From positions 1 through 64,000 of the IMG/VR virus record IMGVR_UViG_3300042483_000504: 64,000 nucleotides of DNA; one strand, 5' to 3'. Shown one piece after another: positions 13,801-20,648 of this stretch. The notes below the pieces were generated by a model. That model did not search any database, had not been told where the DNA came from, and saw only the letters and a list, made by a program, of their open reading frames with translations. Position numbers and translations under genes: made by a program. Positions within the stretch are counted from its first letter, which is position 1; the number at the start of each line of letters is the position of its first letter. This DNA comes from a virus.

Positions 13801-13872
13801 ACTAGTGGTGTAAATTGGTCAACACATCTGACGTGGAGTCGGAAGCTTTAGGTTCGAGCCCTAACGATGGTG
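13801..13872 (+). tRNA. tRNA-like, anticodon unclear
   Basis: D arm GTGTAAATTGGTCAACAC closely matches the tRNA at 13228, and T arm TTAGG-TTCGAGC-CCTAA is intact. The acceptor ACTAGTG/CGATGGT has one mismatch. The anticodon stem TCTGA/TCGGA has loop CGTGGAG, which lacks T33; TGG (Pro) would be read by position. Confidence 0.5.
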
Positions 13873-14014
13873 AAATTATGATGGGTAATTCGTAGTTATT
13901 AGTTCAATATAGTAGCAATGTGACAATATTGGAACTGCAGTAAAAATATTGGTGAAGTTGAGTTTTACGTGGATTCGCGGTCTTAGGTAAAACGAATTAA
14001 TAACACTCTTAATT
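13873..14014 (+). ncRNA. multi-branched structured spacer
   Basis: GTTATTA (13895-13901) pairs with TAATAAC (13998-14004). Inside are AGTTC-ATAT/ATATT-GAACT and GTTTTAC/GTAAAAC hairpins, giving a three-way junction. AATTCGT (13888-13894) can also pair with ACGAATT (13992-13998), a crossing alternative. Confidence 0.55.
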
Positions 14015-14087
14015 GGTCTCTTAGTATAATGGCTTATTATTCTGGCTTTGTAACCCAGGGATAACGGTTCGAATCCGTTAGGGACCT
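14015..14087 (+). tRNA. tRNA-Thr(TGT)
   Basis: Acceptor GGTCTCT/AGGGACC, anticodon loop TTTGTAA on CTGG/CCAG plus one C-C mismatch, T arm AACGG-TTCGAAT-CCGTT. Confidence 0.87.
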
Positions 14088-14099
14088 CAACAATTAAAT

Positions 14100-14171
14100 G
14101 GACTATTAGCTCAGTGGTAGAGCACTCCGCTGTTAACGGATAGGTCGTAGGTTCGAATCCTACATAGTCCG
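14100..14171 (+). tRNA. tRNA-Asn(GTT)
   Basis: Acceptor GGACTAT/ATAGTCC, anticodon loop CTGTTAA on TCCG/CGGA, T loop TTCGAAT. Confidence 0.92.
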
Positions 14172-14180
14172 CAATAATTC

Positions 14181-14253
14181 GCCCCTATCGTTCAACTGTA
14201 TAGGACCAACCCCTTCTAAGGGTTTAATCGGGGTTAGAATCCCTGTAGGGGTA
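14181..14253 (+). tRNA. tRNA-Arg(TCT)
   Basis: Acceptor GCCCCTA/TAGGGGT, perfect anticodon stem AACCC/GGGTT with loop CTTCTAA. The T loop TTAGAAT has an A where C56 is expected. Confidence 0.87.
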
Positions 14254-14259
14254 CAAAAA

Positions 14260-14339
14260 GGACCTGTGGCGAAATTGGTATACGCGTCGTGTTTAAGCCG
14301 CGATTTTTAGGATTGAGGGTTCGACTCCCTCCAGGTTCA
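14260..14339 (+). tRNA. tRNA-Leu(TAA)
   Basis: Acceptor GGACCTG/CAGGTTC, anticodon stem TCGTG/CGCGA with loop TTTAAGC, longer variable arm, T arm GAGGG-TTCGACT-CCCTC. Confidence 0.88.
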
Positions 14340-14425
14340 CAATAGTGTCTCGGTACGCTCTGACTTGAAACATAGTACAACGTCGAGGTCTCGGTAGACA
14401 GAACGCGTCTGATTCTACCCAAATT
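14340..14425 (+). ncRNA. structured inter-tRNA spacer
   Basis: GGTAGA-CAGA-ACGCG-TCTG-AT-TCTACC (14393-14419) is a near-continuous hairpin, and CTCG/CGAG encloses an arm upstream. No ORF. Confidence 0.5.
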
Positions 14426-14498
14426 GCGGGTGTCGTATAGTGGCTTATTATATTAGACTTCCAATCTAAGGACGAGGGTTCGATTCCCCCCACCCGCT
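14426..14498 (+). tRNA. tRNA-Gly(TCC)
   Basis: Perfect acceptor GCGGGTG/CACCCGC, anticodon stem TTAGA/TCTAA with loop CTTCCAA. Confidence 0.92.
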
Positions 14499-14527
14499 CA
14501 ATAAAATAAACAGTATAACAGTCAGTT

Positions 14528-14848
14528 ATGGAAGATGTAAAAAGAGATTTCTTAGTAAATCGAGACGAAACAGGAAAAGAAATTGTTGTATTTCCTGAAA
14601 CAGGTAAACAATATTTCGTAGAATATATTGAACCAAGAAGTTGGAGAGCATCTTGGGGTGATATTGACCCGGCAACAAAAACAGTTCAAGGAAGTTACGG
14701 GGATAAATATAGGGGGGCAATTAAAGCTGAAGAATCTGTTATTACTAAAGAAAATGGTTTTGATGAGATTTATGAAGGTGTAGGTAGTCCTTATCACACA
14801 ATAAATGAATTACATAATAAATGGAAATTGGAAAATGGTTACAATTGA
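14528..14848 (+). CDS. hypothetical protein
   Basis: 106 aa starting MEDVKRDFLVNRDETGKEI, with a beta-rich first half containing FPETGKQYFVEYIEP and a GDIDPATKTVQGSYG turn. No family recognised. It lies 30 bases after tRNA-Gly and overlaps the next gene by 14 bases, so the two are translated together. Confidence 0.7.
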   Translation: MEDVKRDFLVNRDETGKEIVVFPETGKQYFVEYIEPRSWRASWGDIDPATKTVQGSYGDKYRGAIKAEESVITKENGFDEIYEGVGSPYHTINELHNKWKLENGYN

Positions 14849-15167
14849 GTTAAACGAAACTGAAATTAAAAAAGACTTAATGAAGTCTAAAGCAATGGCT
14901 AAATTTAGTCACTATATTGCAGGTAATTTGTATTACAAGATTGAGGTTTTTGGTGATATGTACGAGTTTCCAATTTCAACAGTTGATGTAAAGGTCACAC
15001 ATAATGTATCAACATTAGAAGTTGGTGCGAAAGTTAAGGAGTCAGATGTGGTCACAACATTATCTGAAGACCTTGGGACAACTTCTTTCAATTCGGAAAT
15101 AAGAGGTTCTGAATTAGCAAGATGGATTAGTAAATCAATCAAAAATGAAACATTTATAAAGTTATAA
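14835..15167 (+). CDS. hypothetical protein
   Basis: 110 aa from MVTIELNETEIKKDLMKSKA. The frame opens at 14805, but the ATG at 14835 overlaps the previous gene by only 14 bases and gives a natural beginning. The alternation of short strands (YYKIEVFGDMYEFPI, VDVKVTHNV) suggests a small beta fold. No family recognised. Confidence 0.65.
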   Translation: MVTIELNETEIKKDLMKSKAMAKFSHYIAGNLYYKIEVFGDMYEFPISTVDVKVTHNVSTLEVGAKVKESDVVTTLSEDLGTTSFNSEIRGSELARWISKSIKNETFIKL

Positions 15168-15171
15168 TAAA

Positions 15172-15330
15172 ATGAAATTCGAGGAGTATTTTAAAAATAT
15201 CTTTCCGTTTCTGAAAGAAAGTAAGGAAAGTCAAACAATTGATATTGATTCTGACACACTAATACATATGGTCAATATCTACATTGAGAAAGAATTAAAT
15301 AGGGAGGACCAATCAAAGTCTTTCAAATAA
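15172..15330 (+). CDS. small hypothetical protein, 52 aa
   Basis: MKFEEYFKNIFPFLKESKES followed by an acidic helix and a basic tail. It starts 4 bases after the previous stop, in the same unit. No family recognised. Confidence 0.55.
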   Translation: MKFEEYFKNIFPFLKESKESQTIDIDSDTLIHMVNIYIEKELNREDQSKSFK

Positions 15331-15442
15331 AAAAATAGACAACAAACTCTTCACCGAGGAAAACCTTTAAAACAGATTCACAACTGCAGAGGTCGTTGAG
15401 TTAGGTAATAATAAATGTGAGTATTACCTGTTGTCTAAATTT
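15331..15442 (+). ncRNA. perfect three-way-junction RNA before tRNA-Ala
   Basis: TAGACAACA (15336-15344) pairs with TGTTGTCTA (15429-15437). Directly inside, AACTC (15345-15349) pairs with GAGTT (15398-15402) and AGGTAAT (15403-15409) with ATTACCT (15423-15429). The three helices abut with no unpaired bases at the junction; one base is shared between two stems. Confidence 0.6.
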
Positions 15443-15517
15443 GGGGGCAAATGTTCCAAGGCGTGGCGATGATGATTTGCAATCACCGTGTGGTGGGTTC
15501 GATTCCCACTGTCTCCA
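15443..15517 (+). tRNA. tRNA-Ala(TGC)
   Basis: Acceptor GGGGGCA/TGTCTCC with two G-T pairs, anticodon loop TTTGCAA on GATGA/TCACC with one mismatch, T arm GTGGG-TTCGATT-CCCAC. Confidence 0.85.
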
Positions 15518-15731
15518 CAATGAGTTCGAGAAACTCACTAGATTTGGTATCGTTACTTAAACAATGATATATCTGATACCTCATTAGGATTTGTAAAGGG
15601 GGTCGTTGGGCTAATAGTGTGGAACACCATCCTCACTCCGACGTAATGGTTGATTTTTAAGCGGTAAGACGCGTTGGGTTTTGTATAAGAAAAACTGAGG
15701 ACATCTACACCCCGTAATCTCAGGGGTGGTT
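15518..15731 (+). ncRNA. structured spacer, 214 bases, no ORF
   Basis: TGAGTT/AACTCA (15521-15537) and GGTATC/GATACC (15546-15580) hairpins are followed by a G+C-richer stretch with no long stem that I can assign. Confidence 0.4.
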
Positions 15732-15839
15732 AATTAATTGACCGAGTGGCTTAAGGTTGAGCATACATAAAGTCCGGGAATGTGGTATGTATGATACCTA
15801 TACACGGGGACTCACAGGTTCGAATCCTGTATTAATAAC
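15732..15839 (+). tRNA. oversized tRNA-like element
   Basis: D arm ACCGAGTGGCTTAAGGT, T arm ACAGG-TTCGAAT-CCTGT and an acceptor GTTA(A)TTAAT/ATTAATAAC with one extra base are clear. Between them lie about 60 bases forming AGTCC/GGGACT around GGTAT-GTATG-ATACC, and no ordinary anticodon arm is visible. It could be a type II tRNA with an insertion or a tRNA mimic. Confidence 0.45.
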
Positions 15840-15905
15840 TTTTTTTTCTATTCCGTATGTTTTTCCCCAAAATTTATATATCTTCGTAACATAAAACTTA
15901 ATGTT

Positions 15906-16133
15906 ATGGCAAAAAGAAAAACAGTTTCAGTTAAAGATATGGTTGATTACGCAAACCTTCAATTATCAAGAACCGATGAAATCGCAACCAAAGATTTTAA
16001 AATTGGTATTTGTACTATGATTGAAAGTGCGTTACATATCGCCGACCAATATCAAGGATTTATGTTCATTAATAATGATGATATTGACATAAACACCCTT
16101 GGGTATTATTCAAGAAAATATTTCTTCAGATAA
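15906..16133 (+). CDS. small hypothetical protein
   Basis: 75 aa starting MAKRKTVSVKDMVDYANLQL. A TATCTTCG box at 15879-15886 is a weak early promoter. Its stop overlaps the start of the SLOG gene by one base, so it opens the 15906-21704 operon. Basic N-terminus and helical middle; no family recognised. Confidence 0.7.
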   Translation: MAKRKTVSVKDMVDYANLQLSRTDEIATKDFKIGICTMIESALHIADQYQGFMFINNDDIDINTLGYYSRKYFFR

Positions 16134-16480
16134 TGAAAGTCATTATTGCTGGTGGTAGAGAATTCAACGATTATGAATTACTACGTGAGATATGTGACGG
16201 TGTTATACCAACACTTACCACACCTGAAATTGTTAGTGGTGGTGCTAGAGGAACCGATAAATTGGGTGAACAATATTCCAAAGAAAAGGGTTTTGATTTA
16301 AAGGTATTTCCTGCCGATTGGAATAAACACGGTAAAGGTGCCGGTCACATCCGTAATAGACAAATGGCCGAATATGGTGATATGTTAATTGCGTTTTGGG
16401 ACGGTGAGAGTAAAGGGACTAAAAATATGATAGACACATCAAAAAAACTTGGATTGATAGTGTACGTTCATAGATATTGA
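16133..16480 (+). CDS. YspA/DUF2493-type SLOG protein
   Basis: 115 aa. MKVIIAGGREFNDYELL, IVSGGARGTDKLGEQY, FPADWNKHGKGAGHIRN and AFWDGESKGTKNMI are the signature segments of the DUF2493 (YspA) branch of the SLOG superfamily, Rossmann-like proteins predicted to bind nucleotides or nucleotide derivatives. The length equals a single complete domain. In phages these genes often sit among nucleotide and RNA metabolism genes, as here. The ligand is unknown. Confidence 0.88.
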   Translation: MKVIIAGGREFNDYELLREICDGVIPTLTTPEIVSGGARGTDKLGEQYSKEKGFDLKVFPADWNKHGKGAGHIRNRQMAEYGDMLIAFWDGESKGTKNMIDTSKKLGLIVYVHRY

Positions 16481-16481
16481 T

Positions 16482-16489
16482 TATATTTG
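16482..16489 (+). promoter_or_regulatory. -7 box TATATTTG
   Basis: Perfect TAnnTTTG 14 bases before the ATG at 16504. A matching TTG at the usual distance is not evident. Confidence 0.4.
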
Positions 16490-16503
16490 TTAAAAGAAAG
16501 ATT

Positions 16504-16962
16504 ATGGAAAAAGTAAAAATATATTTAGATGATGTAAGAACACCTGTCGATAAAGATTGGTTAGTAGTAAGAAACTTCTATGAGTTTGTTAATTTGGTAA
16601 ACAAAGTTGGTTTAACTAATATCAAATTAATTTCATTGGACCACGACTTAGGTGATAGTGCGATGCAAGAATACTTCAATAACGTATCTAAAAATTATAA
16701 ATTAGATTACGATAACATCGAAGAAAAAACAGGTTACGACGCAATTAAATGGTTGGTATCAGAATTCTACGGATTAAATGAGAATAGAATCAATATGTCA
16801 AGATTTGATAAAAAACAAAAACCTATTAAGTTCCCTGAAATTGTTGTACATTCAGCAAACCCAATTGGGTCCGCTAATATAATGGGGTATTGTAACAACT
16901 TCTTGATGAATGAAGGACAATCACAAACTTGTGTTAGAGTACAAATTGAACATACTGTATAA
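16504..16962 (+). CDS. cyclic-phosphate-processing receiver-domain protein
   Basis: 152 aa from MEKVKIYLDDVRTPVDKDW; the frame extends to 16477, but that part overlaps a -7 box. YLDDVRTP, VVRNFYEFV, ISLDHDLG and TGYDAIKWLV are the hallmarks of the receiver-like domain family predicted to process cyclic phosphates in RNA repair contexts. Asp9, Asp10 and the DHDLG aspartates are the likely metal ligands. Two RNA ligases follow in the same operon, which supports a role in preparing broken RNA ends. Confidence 0.85.
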   Translation: MEKVKIYLDDVRTPVDKDWLVVRNFYEFVNLVNKVGLTNIKLISLDHDLGDSAMQEYFNNVSKNYKLDYDNIEEKTGYDAIKWLVSEFYGLNENRINMSRFDKKQKPIKFPEIVVHSANPIGSANIMGYCNNFLMNEGQSQTCVRVQIEHTV

Positions 16963-16963
16963 T

Positions 16964-17488
16964 ATGAACATATTCTTTTTAGATACCGACGTTAAGAAAA
17001 ATGCACAATATCACGTAGACAAACACGTTGTTAAAATGATATTGGAAACTGCACAACTATTGTGTTCAGTTCAACATTTAACTGGTAATGTGGATAAAGA
17101 ACTAATCCCATACAAGATGACACATAAGAACCACCCTTGTGCGATTTGGGCTCGTGAGACATTACCAAACTATTTGTACTTGTGTGAATTAGGTTTAGCG
17201 TTGGGTGAAGAATATACATTTAGATATGGTAAAACTCATAAATCGGTTGAGGTCATTAAATGGTGTCTATTCAACAGACCAAACATTCCTGACACAGAAT
17301 TCACTTGTCCCCCATTGGCGATGCCAGACGAGTTTAAAACGGTAAGTTATTGTCATCCTATCACCTCGGCAGTATTATCTTACCGAAAATATTATAAAGG
17401 AGCTAAATCAGATTTGGCGGCGTGGAAAAAAAGAGACGTTCCATCTTGGTTTAGTGGTGAAAAATTACTAGATTTACAATATGATTAA
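16964..17488 (+). CDS. conserved phage protein of the DKHVVKM type, function unknown
   Basis: 174 aa from MNIFFLDTDVKKNAQYHVDK. Strong recurring blocks (DKHVVKMILETAQLLCS, THKNHPCAIWARE, EYTFRYGKTHKS, CPPLAMPDEFK, AVLSYRKYYKGAKSDLAAWK) mark a family I have seen in many large phages without an established role. Conserved His, Asp, Lys and Arg residues suggest an enzyme. It starts 1 base after the previous stop and overlaps the next gene by 8 bases, within the RNA-repair operon. Confidence 0.75.
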   Translation: MNIFFLDTDVKKNAQYHVDKHVVKMILETAQLLCSVQHLTGNVDKELIPYKMTHKNHPCAIWARETLPNYLYLCELGLALGEEYTFRYGKTHKSVEVIKWCLFNRPNIPDTEFTCPPLAMPDEFKTVSYCHPITSAVLSYRKYYKGAKSDLAAWKKRDVPSWFSGEKLLDLQYD

Positions 17489-18149
17489 AATTAACGCAAA
17501 TAAACAAGGAAAATACCCAAATGTTTGGGTAACATCAGATACTCACTACAATCACACAAACATTTGTCGTGGTACAACAAGTTGGAGAAAACCTGACGGT
17601 TCAATTCCAATTAAAGAAACTCGTGACTTCAGTAATCTTGATTTAATGAATGACACAATAGTTAATAACATTAACCAATACGTTAAAGAAGACGATATCT
17701 TAATTCACTTGGGTGATTGGTCTTTTGGTGGGTTCGAGTCAATCCGAAAATTCAGAGATAGAGTTGTATGTAAAAACATACACTTAATCTTGGGGAATCA
17801 CGACCACCACATTGAGAATAATAAAGACAACGTTCAAGAATTGTTTTTGAGTGTTTCTCACTACAACACATTGAAGATTGGGAAAAGAGAAATTCAATTG
17901 ATGCACTACCCAATTGACTCGTGGAATAACTTACGTAAAGGTGCGATGCACATACACGGTCACTGTCACTTACCTAACAATAGAAGATTAGGAAAAGGGA
18001 GAAGAATTGATGCTGGTATTGATGGTCATTTAGAGTTTAGACCATACAATCTTATGGGAGAGTTGGTTCCATTGTTAGATAGACAACCAATTCATTCTGA
18101 GATTGAAAAGGACCACCACACTGATGAAATGTTAAATGTTATTGGTTAA
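17481..18149 (+). CDS. calcineurin-like metallophosphoesterase
   Basis: 222 aa. VTSDTHYNHTNI (metal site 1), IHLGDWSFGG, LILGNHDHHIE and MHIHGHCHLP give the complete set of metal-binding motifs of this superfamily. Substrates vary widely (phosphoesters, nucleotides, cyclic phosphates). In this operon a role in removing terminal or cyclic phosphates from RNA is plausible but unproven. Confidence 0.9.
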   Translation: MIKINANKQGKYPNVWVTSDTHYNHTNICRGTTSWRKPDGSIPIKETRDFSNLDLMNDTIVNNINQYVKEDDILIHLGDWSFGGFESIRKFRDRVVCKNIHLILGNHDHHIENNKDNVQELFLSVSHYNTLKIGKREIQLMHYPIDSWNNLRKGAMHIHGHCHLPNNRRLGKGRRIDAGIDGHLEFRPYNLMGELVPLLDRQPIHSEIEKDHHTDEMLNVIG

Positions 18150-18154
18150 TTATT

Positions 18155-18517
18155 ATGGAAACTTACGACGAAAATAATCAAGATGATTTATTCTTAGAAT
18201 CGGTTAATATGTTAAAAGAAATACAAGAGTATATCAAACAACATAAAGACGATAGAATTAAAGATGTAGGTGATAGAGTCTTGATTTGGGATGGTAGTTA
18301 TAACATTGATAAAGACACGTTAAAACACCGGTCAGGGATTGATAAATTATTTCAAAACCACGGTATTGTTATTCAAACAAATTGTAATTACACTTACACT
18401 GAAAAATATATGGATAATAAAGTTGTGAATTTAGATTTATTGATTAAATTTGAATCGGGTGAGGAAGTATACACACAATCGGAAATGGTTAAAAGAATTG
18501 ACGATGGAAAAATATGA
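18155..18517 (+). CDS. hypothetical protein
   Basis: 120 aa, acidic helical N-terminus (NNQDDLFLESVNMLKEIQEY), then a beta-rich part (GDRVLIWDGSYNIDKDTL, NHGIVIQTNCNYTYTE). The second half resembles small SH3-like phage proteins only in general layout. It overlaps the next gene by 14 bases. Confidence 0.65.
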   Translation: METYDENNQDDLFLESVNMLKEIQEYIKQHKDDRIKDVGDRVLIWDGSYNIDKDTLKHRSGIDKLFQNHGIVIQTNCNYTYTEKYMDNKVVNLDLLIKFESGEEVYTQSEMVKRIDDGKI

Positions 18518-18689
18518 ATTACTCGATTTATTGGATGAGGTAAGGTCAACCAATTATATGATTGAATTACATTCATCAAACCCTGACAATATAAGTCAGT
18601 TTATGATAAGACAATACAAAACATTGAGAATAAAATATATAAAATTATTTAACACAAGAACAAATGGAAAGAAAATTAGCGAGTATTAG
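18504..18689 (+). CDS. small helical hypothetical protein
   Basis: 61 aa from MEKYELLDLLDEVRSTNYMI. The upstream extension to 18450 lies entirely inside the previous gene, so the ATG at 18504 is preferred. It overlaps the ligase gene start by 26 bases, which implies coupled translation. Confidence 0.6.
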   Translation: MEKYELLDLLDEVRSTNYMIELHSSNPDNISQFMIRQYKTLRIKYIKLFNTRTNGKKISEY

Positions 18690-19698
18690 ACAAATTTCTG
18701 ATTTAAGTCCAATCGAAGGGGCTGACAAAATTGAATTGGCAACAATTGACGGATGGAAAGTTGTTGTTGCTAAAGATGTAAATCATAAAGTAGGTGACTT
18801 AATTGTTTACTGTGAGGTTGACTCATTTTTACCTATTGAACCTGAGTTTGAATTTTTACGTAAGAGTTCATACAAAAAAATGGCGGACGGTAATGAAGGT
18901 TTCCGTTTGAAAACAATCAGATTACGAGGTCAAATCTCTCAAGGGTTAATCTTACCCCTTAAAGAGGCTTACGATGTTTTCAAAAGAAACACACCGAATA
19001 TGGATATGGGTTGGTTTGAAGGTCTTGACGTAACAGAAATGTTAAACATTGTGAAATACGAACCACCAATTCCCGCACAATTGGCAGGACAAGTTAAAGG
19101 TAATTTTCCTTCATTTTTAAAGAAAACTGATGAAGAAAGAGTTCAAAACTTGACAAAAGAATACCCTATCTACAAATTGGCGAAATTCTACGTAACTGAG
19201 AAATTAGATGGTTCTAGTGTAACTTACTACGTTAAAGACGGGGTATTTGGAGTGTGTTCAAGAAACTTGGATTTATTGGAGGATGTGAACAATTCTATGT
19301 GGAAATTCGCAATCGAATCAGGATTACGTGATAAGTTGGTTGGATTGGAGAAAAACCTTGCGGTACAAGGTGAAATCATCGGTGAAGGAATTCAAGGAAA
19401 TCCTTACCAACGTATTGGTCAAACAGTTAGAATATTCAACGGATTTGATATTGACAAGTACGACTATTTATCGTTAGATGATTTGCTTGAATTGACTAAA
19501 ATTTTGGAAGTGAAAACGGTTCCAATTCTCGACTTAGATTTTACATTACCTGAAACAATTGATGAATTATTGTTAATGGCTGAAGGTAAGTCTGTTTTAA
19601 ATATTAAAACCGAAAGAGAGGGGCTAGTTATTCGTTCACACGACAGAAAAATCAGTTTCAAAGCAATCTCTAATAAATTCTTATTAAATGAGAAATGA
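18664..19698 (+). CDS. RNA ligase, DRB0094 (Rnl5) type
   Basis: 344 aa. N-terminal OB-like domain (KVVVAKDVNHKVGDLIVYC), then a nucleotidyltransferase core: Lys180 in TEKLDGSS is the predicted AMP acceptor, with GVCSRNLDL (motif III), EGLVIRSHD (motif IV) and SFKAISNKF (motif V). The domain order matches the Deinococcus DRB0094 family, which seals nicks with a 3'-OH RNA strand. It is the first of two RNA ligases here, next to a large tRNA array. Confidence 0.9.
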   Translation: MERKLASIRQISDLSPIEGADKIELATIDGWKVVVAKDVNHKVGDLIVYCEVDSFLPIEPEFEFLRKSSYKKMADGNEGFRLKTIRLRGQISQGLILPLKEAYDVFKRNTPNMDMGWFEGLDVTEMLNIVKYEPPIPAQLAGQVKGNFPSFLKKTDEERVQNLTKEYPIYKLAKFYVTEKLDGSSVTYYVKDGVFGVCSRNLDLLEDVNNSMWKFAIESGLRDKLVGLEKNLAVQGEIIGEGIQGNPYQRIGQTVRIFNGFDIDKYDYLSLDDLLELTKILEVKTVPILDLDFTLPETIDELLLMAEGKSVLNIKTEREGLVIRSHDRKISFKAISNKFLLNEK

Positions 19699-20636
19699 AA
19701 ACTTTAATTAATATCTTAATGTTAAGTCTGTCTATATTCACTTATGGACAGACTTATCTTGTTGACCAACACTTCTCAAGTGTATCACCATCAGGATGGT
19801 CATCAACTTCAAATGTTTGGGTCTTTAACAGGAATGAAAGTGCCACAGGAAATTATCGTAATGTTTTTGACGCGACGAAGTATTCCTCAAGATTTTCATC
19901 CGCGGCAAATGGTAATTCAATTTATATTTATATTCCTATTACTTTTAAAGCGAATTATAATTACACAATAACCTTTTACACAAAACGTGTTTGTTCGGTA
20001 GTTGTAAACACTAATGAGTTACCAAATCAAACAACATTATTAACAACTGATAATCAAACTAACTCAAGTTGTAATTCAAATTGGAATACTTGGTATCAAT
20101 GGTCGTTTACTATATTATCCACATACGCAGGGTCGGGTTATTTTCAAATATGGACTAACACAATCTATGGTGGTCCAACATCAGCATATTTAGATGACTT
20201 ATCAATCTTTGAATCTGAACCTGTAGGTTTACCTATTGAATTATTATACTTCAAGGGTAAACAAACTGAGGATGGTAATTTACTTGAATGGGCGACTGCC
20301 ACAGAAACTAATAATCAATTCTTCACAATTTTTAAAACATATTACCCAATTAATTGGGTGGAAGTCGCAAAAGTTGATGGTGTCGGAACCTCATCATTTA
20401 CGCATTTTTACCAATACTTAGAGAGGGGTTATTTTAATGATATTTCATATTATTATTTAACGCAAACCGATTATGATGGTAAATCAAAAGATTTTAATAT
20501 CATATCAATTGATAATCGTAAATTCACCCCCGAATTAATTAAGATAACAAACACATTAGGTCAAGACGTTACGGTAGATTCACCTGGAATGAAATTTTTT
20601 CACTATTCAGACGGTACGATTATTAAAAGAATTTAG
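19695..20636 (+). CDS. secreted protein with type IX secretion-like C-terminus
   Basis: 313 aa. MKTLINILMLSLSIFTYGQ is a signal peptide cut after Gln. Residues 20-175 are an aromatic, Asn/Ser-rich beta domain. Residues about 180-275 (GLPIELLYFKGKQTEDGNLL, EWATATETNNQFF, YYYLTQTDYDGKSKDF) form a module seen in many secreted proteins of Bacteroidota. The end (ITNTLGQDVTVDS, SDGTIIKRI) resembles a T9SS type A sorting signal. It overlaps the ligase stop by 4 bases. It looks like host-derived cargo moved into an early phage operon. Confidence 0.75.
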   Translation: MKTLINILMLSLSIFTYGQTYLVDQHFSSVSPSGWSSTSNVWVFNRNESATGNYRNVFDATKYSSRFSSAANGNSIYIYIPITFKANYNYTITFYTKRVCSVVVNTNELPNQTTLLTTDNQTNSSCNSNWNTWYQWSFTILSTYAGSGYFQIWTNTIYGGPTSAYLDDLSIFESEPVGLPIELLYFKGKQTEDGNLLEWATATETNNQFFTIFKTYYPINWVEVAKVDGVGTSSFTHFYQYLERGYFNDISYYYLTQTDYDGKSKDFNIISIDNRKFTPELIKITNTLGQDVTVDSPGMKFFHYSDGTIIKRI

Positions 20637-20644
20637 TATATTTG
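20637..20644 (+). promoter_or_regulatory. -7 box TATATTTG, leaderless configuration
   Basis: A perfect TAnnTTTG ends only 4 bases before the ATG at 20649, so a transcript from it would start at or next to the start codon. No clear TTG upstream. Confidence 0.35.
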
Positions 20645-20648
20645 TTGT

